Positions 54,225 through 63,546 of a stretch of DNA of 64,000 nt are shown one piece after another. The stretch is from assembly GCF_001186365.1 (NCBI RefSeq), contig NZ_LDTZ01000018.1:341535-405534 (forward strand). Reading direction: 5' to 3'. The position numbers and the translations under genes were made by a program. The DNA comes from Gordonia jacobaea. GTDB lineage: Bacteria; Actinomycetota; Actinomycetes; Mycobacteriales; Mycobacteriaceae. A model generated the notes under the pieces. That model did not search any database. It worked only from the letters and a program-made list of their open reading frames with translations, and had not been told where the DNA came from. Each line of letters starts with the position of its first letter. The stretch's first letter is position 1.

Positions 54225-55718
54225 ATGACAGCCATCGTGCAGCACTGGTGTGACGGCAAGGCGTTCGCCGGCGACTCGTCGGCGACGGCGCCGGTGACCA
54301 ATCCGGCAACCGGCGTCGTGACCGCGAATGTGGCCTTGGCGTCGGTCGAGGATGCGCGCACGGTCATCGCCGCGGCCGCCGACGCGTTCCCCGAATGGCG
54401 CGACACGTCACTGGCCAAGCGCACCGCGGTGCTGTTCCGCTTCCGCGAACTTCTCAACGAGCGCAAGGAAGAGCTGGCAGCGATCATCACCGCTGAACAC
54501 GGCAAGGTGCTCTCCGACGCGCTCGGTGAGATCAGCCGCGGCCAGGAAGTCGTCGAATTCGCCTGCGGCATCTCGCATCTGCTCAAGGGCGGCTACACCG
54601 AGAACGCCTCCACCAACGTCGACATCCACTCCGTGCACCAGCCACTCGGACCCGTCGCCATCATCAGCCCCTTCAACTTCCCCGCCATGGTCCCCATGTG
54701 GTTCTTCCCCATCGCCATCGCCGCAGGCAACACCGTCGTCGTCAAGCCGTCGGAAAAAGACCCCAGCGCATCGATCTGGCTCGCCGAACTCTGGAAAGAA
54801 GCAGGCCTGCCCGACGGCGTATTCAACGTCCTACAGGGCGACAAGACCGCCGTCGACGAACTGCTCACCAACAAGAGCATCAAGGCCGTCAGCTTCGTCG
54901 GCTCCACCCCCATCGCGCAGTACGTCTACGCCACCGGAACCGCCAACGGTAAACGCGTCCAAGCTCTCGGCGGCGCCAAGAACCACGCCATCATCCTGCC
55001 CGACGCCGATCTCGACCTCGCCGCTGACGCCATGGTCAACGCAGGCTTCGGCTCCGCAGGCGAACGCTGCATGGCCATCAGCGTCGCCGTCGCCGTCGGA
55101 GACATCGCCGACGACCTCGTCGCCAAGATCACCGAACGCGCCACCACCATCGTCACCGGCGACGGCACCACCAACGCCGACATGGGACCCCTGGTCACCA
55201 AGGCTCACCGCGACAAGGTCGCCGGCTACGTCGACGCTGGCGAAAAGGCCGGTGCCACCGTCGTTCTCGACGGCCGCACGGTCGAGGCTGACGGCGGAGC
55301 CGACGGCTTCTGGCTCGGCCCAACACTTTTCGACAATGTCACCCCCGACATGAGCATCTACACCGACGAGATCTTCGGGCCCGTCCTGTCTGTCGTCCGC
55401 GTCGACACCTACGACGAAGCGCTCGACCTGATCAACAACAACCCCTACGGCAACGGCACCGCGATCTTCACCAACGACGGCGGCGCAGCCCGACGCTTCG
55501 GCAACGAAGTCGAGGTCGGCATGGTCGGCATCAACGTCCCCATTCCCGTCCCCATGGCCTACTACAGCTTCGGCGGCTGGAAGGCCTCCCTCTTCGGCGA
55601 CAGCCACGCCCACGGCACCGAAGGAATACACTTCTTCACACGCACCAAAGCCATCACCACCCGCTGGCTCGACCCCAGCCACGGCGGAATCAACCTCGGA
55701 TTCCCCCAGAACGCCTGA
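54225..55718 (+). CDS. mmsA: CoA-acylating (methyl)malonate-semialdehyde dehydrogenase
   Basis: 497 residues of the aldehyde dehydrogenase superfamily, MmsA group: N-terminal HWCDGKAF, PFNFPAMVPMWFFPIAIAAG, KPSEKDPSA, VSFVGSTPIAQYVY, LGGAKNHAIILPDA and catalytic Cys282 in GSAGERCMAIS. It converts malonate semialdehyde to acetyl-CoA or methylmalonate semialdehyde to propionyl-CoA with NAD and CoA. ATG at 54225 is preceded by GGAGGAG. The first third has mixed codon ends while the rest uses almost only C-ended codons. The aminotransferase follows 32 bp later and would supply the semialdehyde. Confidence 0.95.
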   Translation: MTAIVQHWCDGKAFAGDSSATAPVTNPATGVVTANVALASVEDARTVIAAAADAFPEWRDTSLAKRTAVLFRFRELLNERKEELAAIITAEHGKVLSDALGEISRGQEVVEFACGISHLLKGGYTENASTNVDIHSVHQPLGPVAIISPFNFPAMVPMWFFPIAIAAGNTVVVKPSEKDPSASIWLAELWKEAGLPDGVFNVLQGDKTAVDELLTNKSIKAVSFVGSTPIAQYVYATGTANGKRVQALGGAKNHAIILPDADLDLAADAMVNAGFGSAGERCMAISVAVAVGDIADDLVAKITERATTIVTGDGTTNADMGPLVTKAHRDKVAGYVDAGEKAGATVVLDGRTVEADGGADGFWLGPTLFDNVTPDMSIYTDEIFGPVLSVVRVDTYDEALDLINNNPYGNGTAIFTNDGGAARRFGNEVEVGMVGINVPIPVPMAYYSFGGWKASLFGDSHAHGTEGIHFFTRTKAITTRWLDPSHGGINLGFPQNA

Positions 55719-55750
55719 GCTTCACCGAGTACCGAAACGGATTGCCGCAT

Positions 55751-57130
55751 ATGACCATTCAGTCTGAACGCACTACTCCCGCCATCGATCTCGACGCGGC
55801 GAAGCGTGCCTACGAACTTGATCGCAAGCACGTCTTCCACTCGTGGTCGGCGCAGGCGAAGCTCAACCCGATGACGATCACCGCCACCGACGGGTGCTAC
55901 GTGTGGGACGGCGAGGGCAATCGCCTTCTCGACTTCTCGTCACAGATGGTCAACACCAACATCGGCCACCAGCACCCGAAGGTCGTCGCCGCGATCGCGG
56001 AGCAGGCCGCCAAGCTGTGCACCGTCGCGCCGGCACATGTCAACGATGCGCGCTCGGAGGCCGCACGACTTATCGCCGAGCGCACTCCCGGTGAGTTGAA
56101 TCAGGTCTTCTTCACCAACGGTGGTGCCGACGCGAACGAGCACGCGGTTCGCATGGCCCGTTTGCACACGGGTCGTCGAAAAGTATTGTCGCGCTACCGC
56201 TCCTATCACGGCGGCACCGACACCGCGGTGAACCTGACGGGCGATCCACGACGCTGGCCCAACGACTACGGCGACGCAGGCGTCGTGCATTTCTTCGGGC
56301 CATTCCTGTACCGCTCGCGCTTTCACGCGACCACGCAGGAACAGGAGTGTGAACGCGCGCTCGACCACCTGGAAGAGACCATCCGCATGGAAGGTCCGTC
56401 GCAGATCGCGGCAATCATCCTGGAGACCATTCCCGGCACCGCAGGCATCATGATCCCGCCGCCCGGCTACCTGCGCGGCGTGCGTGAGATCTGCGACCGC
56501 TACGGCATCGTCTTCATCGCCGACGAGGTGATGGCCGGGTTCGGACGCTCGGGCAAGTGGTTCGCAATCGAGCACGGCGACGACGAGCAGGGCCCCATCG
56601 TCCCCGACCTGCTGACCTTCGCCAAGGGCGTCAACTCGGGCTACGTCCCGCTCGGTGGCGTCGCGATAAGTCCGCATATCGCAGCAACTTTCGCCGAGAC
56701 CCCGTACCCCGGCGGCCTGACCTACTCGGGTCATCCGCTCGCCACCGCGGCCGCTGTCGCGACGATCAACGCGATGGCCGACGAGGGAATGGTCGAGAAT
56801 GCCGCACGAATCGGCGCCGAGGTGATCGGCCCCGAGCTCGAGCGGATCGCACAGCGGCATCCCAGCGTCGGCGAGGTACGCGGCGCAGGCGTCTTCTGGG
56901 CCGTCGAATTGGTCAAGGACTCAGAGACTCGCGAGCCACTCGCCCCCTACGGCGCGAGCAGCGATGCCATGAACAAGGTGATCGCGGAATGCAAATCGCG
57001 CGGCATGCTGCCGTTCGCGAACTTCAACCGCATCCACGTCTGCCCGCCATGCACCATCTCCGACGACGAGGCCCGCGAAGGACTTGCCATCCTCGACGCC
57101 GCGCTGGAGGTCGCCGACGCGGCGTTGTGA
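55751..57130 (+). CDS. Class III aminotransferase (beta-alanine/omega-amino acid type)
   Basis: 459 residues, PLP-dependent. Motifs: VFFTNGGADANEHAVRMARL, YHGGTDTAVNLTGDPRRW, FIADEVMAGFGRSGKWFA and Lys292 in LTFAKGVNSGYVPLGG, which binds PLP. Closest in layout to beta-alanine:pyruvate and omega-amino acid transaminases. Next to MmsA the parsimonious role is beta-alanine (or 3-aminoisobutyrate) to malonate (or methylmalonate) semialdehyde. ATG at 55751. Confidence 0.92.
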   Translation: MTIQSERTTPAIDLDAAKRAYELDRKHVFHSWSAQAKLNPMTITATDGCYVWDGEGNRLLDFSSQMVNTNIGHQHPKVVAAIAEQAAKLCTVAPAHVNDARSEAARLIAERTPGELNQVFFTNGGADANEHAVRMARLHTGRRKVLSRYRSYHGGTDTAVNLTGDPRRWPNDYGDAGVVHFFGPFLYRSRFHATTQEQECERALDHLEETIRMEGPSQIAAIILETIPGTAGIMIPPPGYLRGVREICDRYGIVFIADEVMAGFGRSGKWFAIEHGDDEQGPIVPDLLTFAKGVNSGYVPLGGVAISPHIAATFAETPYPGGLTYSGHPLATAAAVATINAMADEGMVENAARIGAEVIGPELERIAQRHPSVGEVRGAGVFWAVELVKDSETREPLAPYGASSDAMNKVIAECKSRGMLPFANFNRIHVCPPCTISDDEAREGLAILDAALEVADAAL

Positions 57131-57245
57131 CAGGCACCCTCTGCGCTCGCACGAGCGTGACACCACCCGGTTCCGGCATATCCCGTCGGCACCGGGTTGT
57201 GTCGCGTTATCGAGCCGGTGCGGGCCCCAACATTAGGAGCCAGCG

Positions 57246-58160
57246 GTGTCGAATGACTTCACCCTGACGCAGTTGCGCTACTTCATGGCCGTCGCCGAGG
57301 CCGGCAGCATGACGGCAGCCGCGCAGTCGCTATCCGTCACGCAATCGACGGTGTCCGCGGCGATCGCACAACTCGAACACGAAGTGGGGCAACCCCTTTT
57401 CCTCCGGCTCGCTCGTCGCGGCCTGGAGCTGACGCCTGCGGGGCGTCGACTCAGGTCTCGTGCGCTCGGATTCCTCGAAGACGCAGGCACGCTCCTCGCC
57501 GCCGTTCGAGACGAAGACGCCGAACTCGAGGGCGAGATGACGGTCGGGATATTCGCACCGCTTGCACCCTTTCGCGCACCGGTCATTCTGCAGGCGTTCG
57601 AGCGCGCCTACCCCAAAGTCCATGTGCGATTCTTCGAGGCCGACCAGGAGGGCCTGAGGCTCGCACTGGCGCAGGGACGCTGCGAGGTAGCCCTCATGTA
57701 CGACCTCGGTGTCGCAGTCGACGCCGAGTCGCAGGTGGTGGAAACCGTTGCCCCACACGTCATTGTCGCTGCCGATCATCCAGCAGCTGCCAACCCGTTC
57801 GGCGAGGTGTCACTGCGCGACCTCGAAGCCGACCCGTTTGTGCTCTACGACGTTCCCCACTCGCGCGACTACTTCCTCGCGCTCTTCCGGCAGCTCGGGC
57901 TCACCCCACGCGTGAGGCACCGAGCCAGCGGTTACGAGACCGTGCGGTCGTTTGTGTCACGGGGACACGGTTATTCGATTCTCAACCAGCGTCTGCACCA
58001 CGACCTCACATACTCCGGCGGTTCAGTGGTTCCATTGCGGATCGTCGAAGACCTGCCGCCGATCAAGGTCGTTCTGCTGTTCCCGTCTCTCGGCACCCCG
58101 ACACGACGTGCCCAGGCGTTTGCCGCTGTGTGCCGGCAGCTCTATGGCGTCGACCTTTGA
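57246..58160 (+). CDS. LysR-family transcriptional regulator
   Basis: 304 residues. N-terminal winged HTH: LTQLRYFMAVAEAGSMTAAA followed by QSLSVTQSTVSAAIAQLEHEVGQPLFLRLARRGLELT. The C-terminal substrate-binding domain includes EGEMTVGIFAPLAPFRAPVI and the RGHGYSILNQRL segment. GTG at 57246. It lies between the aminotransferase and the transporter on the same strand, so it probably adds a second level of control to the cluster besides PucR. Confidence 0.93.
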   Translation: MSNDFTLTQLRYFMAVAEAGSMTAAAQSLSVTQSTVSAAIAQLEHEVGQPLFLRLARRGLELTPAGRRLRSRALGFLEDAGTLLAAVRDEDAELEGEMTVGIFAPLAPFRAPVILQAFERAYPKVHVRFFEADQEGLRLALAQGRCEVALMYDLGVAVDAESQVVETVAPHVIVAADHPAAANPFGEVSLRDLEADPFVLYDVPHSRDYFLALFRQLGLTPRVRHRASGYETVRSFVSRGHGYSILNQRLHHDLTYSGGSVVPLRIVEDLPPIKVVLLFPSLGTPTRRAQAFAAVCRQLYGVDL

Positions 58161-58206
58161 CATCGATTTTGTCGATGGCAGCAAACGAAAAGATTCGCTT
58201 GAGTTA

Positions 58207-58222
58207 CGTGATCCGGGTCACG
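58207..58222. promoter_or_regulatory. CRP/GlxR-like site GTGA-N6-TCAC
   Basis: CGTGATCCGGGTCACG fits the two half-sites of the CRP family consensus exactly in the inner GTGA/TCAC. It lies in the 258-bp gap upstream of the MHS transporter. The rest of that gap shows no gene. Confidence 0.35.
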
Positions 58223-58418
58223 CACTCTATGGTGCAGCACCCTCGAGCGAACCCGATTCGCTTGGCAGATCGCCGATCGAGGCGCAGAGGAAGGCAATAC
58301 CGATGACCACTGTGTTACCTGCTCGGACCTGTGCGCGAGGTCCGTCGCACATCAGAAACACACCACGTGCTCGTCTTGCAACACGAGTGCCAACGTTAGG
58401 CAATGGTGCGTCCCTAGC

Positions 58419-59795
58419 GTGACCGATATGAATTCCACCCAGACGCCCTCGACGAACACCGAGGCTCCGGCACAGTCATCAGCCGCGACAGCGGAGATGG
58501 ACGTCAACGGCAAGTCTCAACCCGCAACCCCGCTACAGCGACGCGTTCTTGCTGGTGGTGCGATCGGTCAGTTCATCGAGTTCTACGACTTCACCCTGTA
58601 CGGGTTGTCGGCAGTTGTTCTCGCCCATCACTTCTTCCCGTCGTCGAACGATCTCACCGGTCTACTCGCGACGTTCGCCACGTTCGCGGCGGCGTTTGTG
58701 ATCCGGCCGCTCGGCGGTCTGTTCTTCGGCGCTCTCGGCGACCGCGTGGGGCGCAAGAACGTCCTGTTCGTCACGTTGCTCACCATCGGTGGCGCGACGG
58801 CGCTCATCGGGTTGCTGCCCACGTACGAGCAGATAGGTGTCGCCGCACCGATTCTGCTCGTGCTGTGTCGACTGCTCCAGGGGTTCTCTGCCGGCGGCGA
58901 GTCGGTCGGCGCACCGACCTTCACCTATGAGCACGCCCCGACCGCGCATCGCGGAAAGTGGCTGAATACGACGATCGCTGCAACAGCACTGCCGTCCGTC
59001 TTCGGCGGCGCGTTGATCCTCGGACTCACCGCCGCCATGGGTTCCGACGCATTCGAGTCCTGGGGATGGCGCATCCCGTTCCTGCTGGCCGCGCCGCTGG
59101 CAGTCTTCGGGTTGTGGATTCGTCTTCGCACCGAAGAGTCCGATGCGTTCAAGGAGACACTGGCGAACGTTGAGCACCACGAGTCGTCGCCGATCCGTGA
59201 AGCATTCCGCGAGAACGGACTTCGCATGGTTCAGGTTGTGTTCGTGATGGGTCTGACCGCGATGGGCTTCTACTTCCTGTCCGGCTACTTCGTCACCTAT
59301 GTGAAGACGACCGGAGGACTTTCCCAGCAGCAATCGTTGATCGCGAACGCCGCCGCGATGTCGCTCTACACACTGATGCTCCCGCTCACGGGAATGCTCG
59401 GCGACAGGTTCGGCCGTCGGCCGATGCTCATCGCGGGCACCATCTCGATCGCCATCCTGGCGGTGCCGTGTTTCGCCATGGTGACCAGCGGCTCCCTGGC
59501 GATGGCGATCGCTGGACAGATGCTGTTCGTCATCCCGCTCACGATCTACGGCGGAGGTTGCTACACCTTCTTCGTCGAGGCATTCACCACCCGCACCCGA
59601 TTCACCAGCGCGGCAATCAGTTACAACACCGGCTATGCCCTCTTCGGCGGGACCGCGCCGTTCGTCGGCACATGGCTCGTGGGGTCGACGGGATTCGACG
59701 CCGCGCCCGGCGTGTACATGGCCATCGCGGCCGCCGTCGTCCTGGCAGTGATCGTCGCAACGCGCGTCCCGGAGACCCGGCACGCGGCACTGTAG
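58419..59795 (+). CDS. MFS transporter, metabolite:H+ symporter (MHS) type
   Basis: 458 residues, about 12 membrane segments; MHS signatures GQFIEFYDFTLYGLSAVVLAH and FFGALGDRVGRKNVLF, with GMLGDRFGRRPMLIAGTISI in the second half. The start is GTG at 58419 or ATG at 58428; no ribosome site is visible at either, so the message may be leaderless. Adjacent carbamoyl hydrolase and amidase genes suggest import of a ureido or amide compound. Confidence 0.93.
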   Translation: MTDMNSTQTPSTNTEAPAQSSAATAEMDVNGKSQPATPLQRRVLAGGAIGQFIEFYDFTLYGLSAVVLAHHFFPSSNDLTGLLATFATFAAAFVIRPLGGLFFGALGDRVGRKNVLFVTLLTIGGATALIGLLPTYEQIGVAAPILLVLCRLLQGFSAGGESVGAPTFTYEHAPTAHRGKWLNTTIAATALPSVFGGALILGLTAAMGSDAFESWGWRIPFLLAAPLAVFGLWIRLRTEESDAFKETLANVEHHESSPIREAFRENGLRMVQVVFVMGLTAMGFYFLSGYFVTYVKTTGGLSQQQSLIANAAAMSLYTLMLPLTGMLGDRFGRRPMLIAGTISIAILAVPCFAMVTSGSLAMAIAGQMLFVIPLTIYGGGCYTFFVEAFTTRTRFTSAAISYNTGYALFGGTAPFVGTWLVGSTGFDAAPGVYMAIAAAVVLAVIVATRVPETRHAAL

Positions 59796-59844
59796 AACCG
59801 CCGCGCCAGCAACGCTTTCCACGCAGTTACAGGAGTTTTCACAG

Positions 59845-61128
59845 ATGAGTACCAATGATTCGAGTACCAACGAGTCCCTCCTCGTCGACTTTCATCACGT
59901 CGCGACCATCGGGGCCACTGACGGTGGCGGCGTCGAACGTCAAGCAGGAACTCTGGAGGACAAGCACGTTCGCGCTTGGTTCACCGAATTCGCCGAGCAG
60001 CGCGGTTGGGACGTGCGTCGCGACGGGATCGGAAATCTCTTCGCTCTCGTCGAGTTCGCGCCCGGTGCTCCGTACGTGCTCGTCGGATCGCACCTCGATT
60101 CTCAACCACTCGGTGGGCGCTTCGACGGTGCCTACGGTGTCATCGCTGCGCTGCATGCCGCCGAGCGTCTGCACCGGGAGGTGACGGCTGGCGGCGCGCA
60201 GCCCAGGTACAACGTCGCCGTGGTCGACTGGTTCAACGAGGAGGGGGGCCGGTTTGCCCCGTCGATCATGGGTAGTTCGGTCTTCGCCGGACTGATGGAC
60301 CAGGAGGAGATGCTGGCGGTCACCGACCTCGCCGGAACCACCGTCCGCGAGGCGATGGGAAACATCGGGGCGCTAGGCGACGATCCCCGCCCGGAGGCCG
60401 TCGCCTATGCCGAGATCCACATCGAGCAGGGCCGCATTCTCGAACGTGAGCAGATCGGCCTCGGCGCCGTCGACTTCAGTTGGCACACGCAGAAACTCGA
60501 CATTCGTGTCGTCGGAGAACAGTCGCACACCGGCGCCACCGCGATGGCTGATCGCAGGGATGCTCTGGTTGCCGCAAGTGAGGTGGTTCTGCTCGTCCAC
60601 AAGGTGACGAGTGTGGCCGAGCCCGAGTCGCTCGTCTCGTCCGTCGGTCAACTCACCCTTGAGCCCAACTCGCCTATCGTCGTGCCACGACTCGTGACGT
60701 TGGTAGCCGATCTGCGTGCGGAACGCAAAGCCGACGTACTCGCCGCGCGCGACAGTCTGCTCCGTGACATCGCCGCAGTAGCAGAGCGATACGACGTTCG
60801 CATCGAGGTCAACGACGTCGATATCCGTGAGATCCAGTACTACCCCGAGGCCGGCCTCGAACTCGCCGAGAAGGTCGCTGCCGACGCCGGACTGAGCGTT
60901 CGACGCCTCCGGACCATGGCGGGACATGATTCGGTGGCCATGAACCGCATCGTTCCCACGGTCATGATGTTTGTCCCGTCGGTCGACGGCGTCTCCCACT
61001 GCGAGCGCGAATTCACCACTGACGCAGACATGTTGGCTGGTGTCGAGGCACTTACGGGCGTCGTCCGCCGCCTCGCCGAGGGCGCACTCGACGGCGTTGC
61101 AGCAGGAATGCCCGGAGCGCACGCATGA
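59845..61128 (+). CDS. M20-family N-carbamoyl-amino-acid hydrolase / beta-ureidopropionase / allantoate amidohydrolase type
   Basis: 427 residues. Metal ligands appear in VLVGSHLDSQPLGGRFDGAY, WFNEEGGRF and EIHIEQGRIL; a dimerisation domain follows, then MAGHDSVAMNRIVPTVMMFV with the last His. The family removes carbamoyl groups from N-carbamoyl-amino acids or acts on allantoate, releasing ammonia and CO2. With MmsA and the aminotransferase, N-carbamoyl-beta-alanine is the most economical substrate, but allantoate fits the PucR regulator. ATG at 59845 has AGGAG upstream. The stop overlaps the amidase start. Confidence 0.93.
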   Translation: MSTNDSSTNESLLVDFHHVATIGATDGGGVERQAGTLEDKHVRAWFTEFAEQRGWDVRRDGIGNLFALVEFAPGAPYVLVGSHLDSQPLGGRFDGAYGVIAALHAAERLHREVTAGGAQPRYNVAVVDWFNEEGGRFAPSIMGSSVFAGLMDQEEMLAVTDLAGTTVREAMGNIGALGDDPRPEAVAYAEIHIEQGRILEREQIGLGAVDFSWHTQKLDIRVVGEQSHTGATAMADRRDALVAASEVVLLVHKVTSVAEPESLVSSVGQLTLEPNSPIVVPRLVTLVADLRAERKADVLAARDSLLRDIAAVAERYDVRIEVNDVDIREIQYYPEAGLELAEKVAADAGLSVRRLRTMAGHDSVAMNRIVPTVMMFVPSVDGVSHCEREFTTDADMLAGVEALTGVVRRLAEGALDGVAAGMPGAHA

Positions 61129-62651
61129 GCACCGCGGTGTCGACGACAAGTCTCTGCGATCTCTCGGCAGCACAGATGCGCGTCGGTTATCTCAGCGGCG
61201 ACTTCACACCGAGCGAGGTGATGGCGTCGACGCTGGCGCGCATTCGTGATGTCAACGGAGACCGCGCAACTGGCATCAACGCTTTCACCGAGGTTCTCGA
61301 CGACGAGGCAACCAGTCAAGCGGCTACTGCGACGGAGCGGCTCCATGCAGCGCGTCGTCGTGGCGATCGACTGCCACCGTTGTTCGGGATTCCAGTCGCC
61401 ACCAAGGAGAAGCACGCGCTGGCCGGACGCACTCTCGAGCAAGGTCTTGCAGCGCACCGGGGTCGTATCGCCGACGCCGATCACCCGATCGTCGCGCGTA
61501 TTCGTGCAGCCGGTGGAATCATCCACGCGCGGACTACATCTCCCGAATTCAGTTGCGCGACCGTCACACATTCTCCGATGTGGGGCGTCACTCGTAACCC
61601 CTACAACCTTGCGGCTTCCCCCGGCGGTTCGTCGGGTGGCGCCGGTGCCGCACTTGCGGCAGGCATGGCCACTCTAGCCACAGCAAGCGATATCGCCGGA
61701 TCAACGCGAATCCCAGCAGGTTTCACCGGCACTGTCGGCTACAAGGCGCCTTACGGGCGCATTCCTGGGGCGCCGCCCCTCAGCGCCGACACCTATCGTG
61801 GCGACGGCCCGATGGCGCGCACCGTCGACGACACCGCCCTGCTGGCCGATGTCATGTCCGGCCACCATCACAGCGATCATTTCAGTTGGGGCGGAAGCGG
61901 GCAGCTTGCAGGCACACTGGATGCGCATACCTCTCTTGATGGGGTACGTGTCGGCATCAGTATCACGTTGGGCGACTTCGGTGTTCACCCCGACGTCGCT
62001 TCCGCGACCCTCCGCGCGGCAGAAGCGCTGCGGCAACGAGGCGCAGAGGTCGTCGACGTGACGCTCCCGTGGCGTAGCGACGGGATTCGAGAGACCATCT
62101 TCGCCCACTTCGGCCACTTACTCGCTCCCGCGATGCGCGCCGAAACGGCGGGCGGACCGCCCGTCGCCGCCTACACCGAGCAGTTCATGCGCGACGCCGA
62201 GGCTGCCGCGCAACGACTCTCACACCTCGACTCGGTAGCCGCCGACGCACGGCTGCAGGCGCAACTCGCCTCCGCGATGGCCGACGTCGACGCGCTGTTG
62301 TGCCCGGTTTCTGCTGTGACGTCCCTTGCCGCGGATGGCAACTATCTCCACGGCATCGAGGTCGTCGGCCCCGACGCGACTCCCGTTCACCTGCAACACT
62401 ATTGGCAGGCGCATCTGACAAGTCCGTTCAACGTCGCGAACCGCTGCCCGATACTCGCGGTCCCCGCAGGTATCGCAACCGACGGCGTGCCGATCGGGGT
62501 TCAGTTGGTAGGCAAGCCACTCGACGAAGTCATGCCGTTCCGGTTGGGCAGAGCCGTCGAAGATGCCCTGGGAGTCCCGTCGTGGCGGGAGGCTCAGGTT
62601 CGCGACAGCGCACCCTCTGAGACGGAAGTCCGCCGCGTCGACGCCCAATAG
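61125..62651 (+). CDS. Amidase-signature family amidohydrolase
   Basis: 508 residues with the Ser-cisSer-Lys triad: Lys94 in PVATKEKHAL, cis-Ser in SPGGSSGGAGAALAAGMATL and nucleophile Ser in ASDIAGSTRIPAG. Hydrolyses a carboxamide or a related C-N bond; the family is broad (includes allophanate hydrolase-like and aryl amidases), so the substrate is open. ATG at 61125 overlaps the upstream hydrolase by four bases, so the two act together. Its last 58 bp overlap the convergent membrane-protein gene. Confidence 0.93.
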   Translation: MSTAVSTTSLCDLSAAQMRVGYLSGDFTPSEVMASTLARIRDVNGDRATGINAFTEVLDDEATSQAATATERLHAARRRGDRLPPLFGIPVATKEKHALAGRTLEQGLAAHRGRIADADHPIVARIRAAGGIIHARTTSPEFSCATVTHSPMWGVTRNPYNLAASPGGSSGGAGAALAAGMATLATASDIAGSTRIPAGFTGTVGYKAPYGRIPGAPPLSADTYRGDGPMARTVDDTALLADVMSGHHHSDHFSWGGSGQLAGTLDAHTSLDGVRVGISITLGDFGVHPDVASATLRAAEALRQRGAEVVDVTLPWRSDGIRETIFAHFGHLLAPAMRAETAGGPPVAAYTEQFMRDAEAAAQRLSHLDSVAADARLQAQLASAMADVDALLCPVSAVTSLAADGNYLHGIEVVGPDATPVHLQHYWQAHLTSPFNVANRCPILAVPAGIATDGVPIGVQLVGKPLDEVMPFRLGRAVEDALGVPSWREAQVRDSAPSETEVRRVDAQ

Positions 62652-63379
62652 GCGAGTGCCACAGCGACAATGCCCACGACGGCGGTAACCGCGATCGGCG
62701 TCGAATCCGACCACGCGTTCACAGCGATAGCCAGCAGTGCCCACGCAAGGGTGATGGGGAGCGCTGGAAGCGCGCTGCCGTAGAGGTAGGTGACGGTGAC
62801 CGCGACGAGTGCGGCGACGATCAGGACGACCAGTTGCCAACCGGCCGACGACTCGTCGGCCGCACCGCTGCGTGCGATGTCTGATGCCCAGTTGACGAAC
62901 ACCGCGGCGGTTGCCCACCCCGCGTAGATCCCGATCGTGATGCGGACGAGAGTGGTTGTCGAGGAGGGATTTTCGACTGGAAGTGCCGCGATGCGCGCAG
63001 CGTCGAGCAATGCAAGCGCCATGACGGTGAGCAGGATCGACGGCAGCCAGTCGATCGAGGCTGCAGACACGATCAGCCACAGCGCCGCCGCACCACAGGC
63101 AATGGCGAGATCGACGGCGAGGCGTTTGCCGTATTGGGTGCCCGAGTCGAGCCCTCGGACAAAGATGTAGCCGGTCACGGCCGACAACACGTAGATGACG
63201 GCCCAGATCGCGAAGGCATAGCCGGCGGGACTGATCAACAGGTCGACGCCGTCGTCGTTGGGCTCTCCACCGAACAGCGCGAGCGGAATGAGCACGGCCA
63301 CGGCCTGGGCGACCGACAGAATGAGCACGGTCCACGCCAGCGGCGCGGTCAGCTGAGACGAAGCGTCTTTGCGGGGCAT
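62594..63379 (-). CDS. Polytopic membrane protein, TspO/tryptophan-rich sensory protein-like
   Basis: 261 residues with about seven or eight hydrophobic segments, few charged loops. LLISPAGYAFAIWAVIYVLS recalls the second-helix motif of TspO-related proteins, which bind porphyrins or carotenoid precursors, but the protein is longer than TspO and has fewer tryptophans. ATG at 63379. Its 3' end overlaps the amidase gene tail-to-tail by 58 bp. Function not assignable with confidence. Confidence 0.75.
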   Translation of the reverse strand: MPRKDASSQLTAPLAWTVLILSVAQAVAVLIPLALFGGEPNDDGVDLLISPAGYAFAIWAVIYVLSAVTGYIFVRGLDSGTQYGKRLAVDLAIACGAAALWLIVSAASIDWLPSILLTVMALALLDAARIAALPVENPSSTTTLVRITIGIYAGWATAAVFVNWASDIARSGAADESSAGWQLVVLIVAALVAVTVTYLYGSALPALPITLAWALLAIAVNAWSDSTPIAVTAVVGIVAVALAYWASTRRTSVSEGALSRT

Positions 63380-63546
63380 ATGTCCGACTCTACGGGCTGG
63401 CTGCTATACGCCGTGTACACAACTCCTGCTGGTCTTGGTCTGTGCACCTGGATCGCGTCAGCTCCGGTCGAAAAGTGCGGTGCCTTGTCCGGTTGAAAAG
63501 GGAGCAGGTTACGGGTTTGAGTTTGGCTCACGTGAAGTACCCAGGT

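Noticed and set aside
62220..63335. 371-codon minus-strand frame overlapping the amidase and the membrane protein gene
   Set aside because: Arginine-rich shadow in a wrong frame of both genes.
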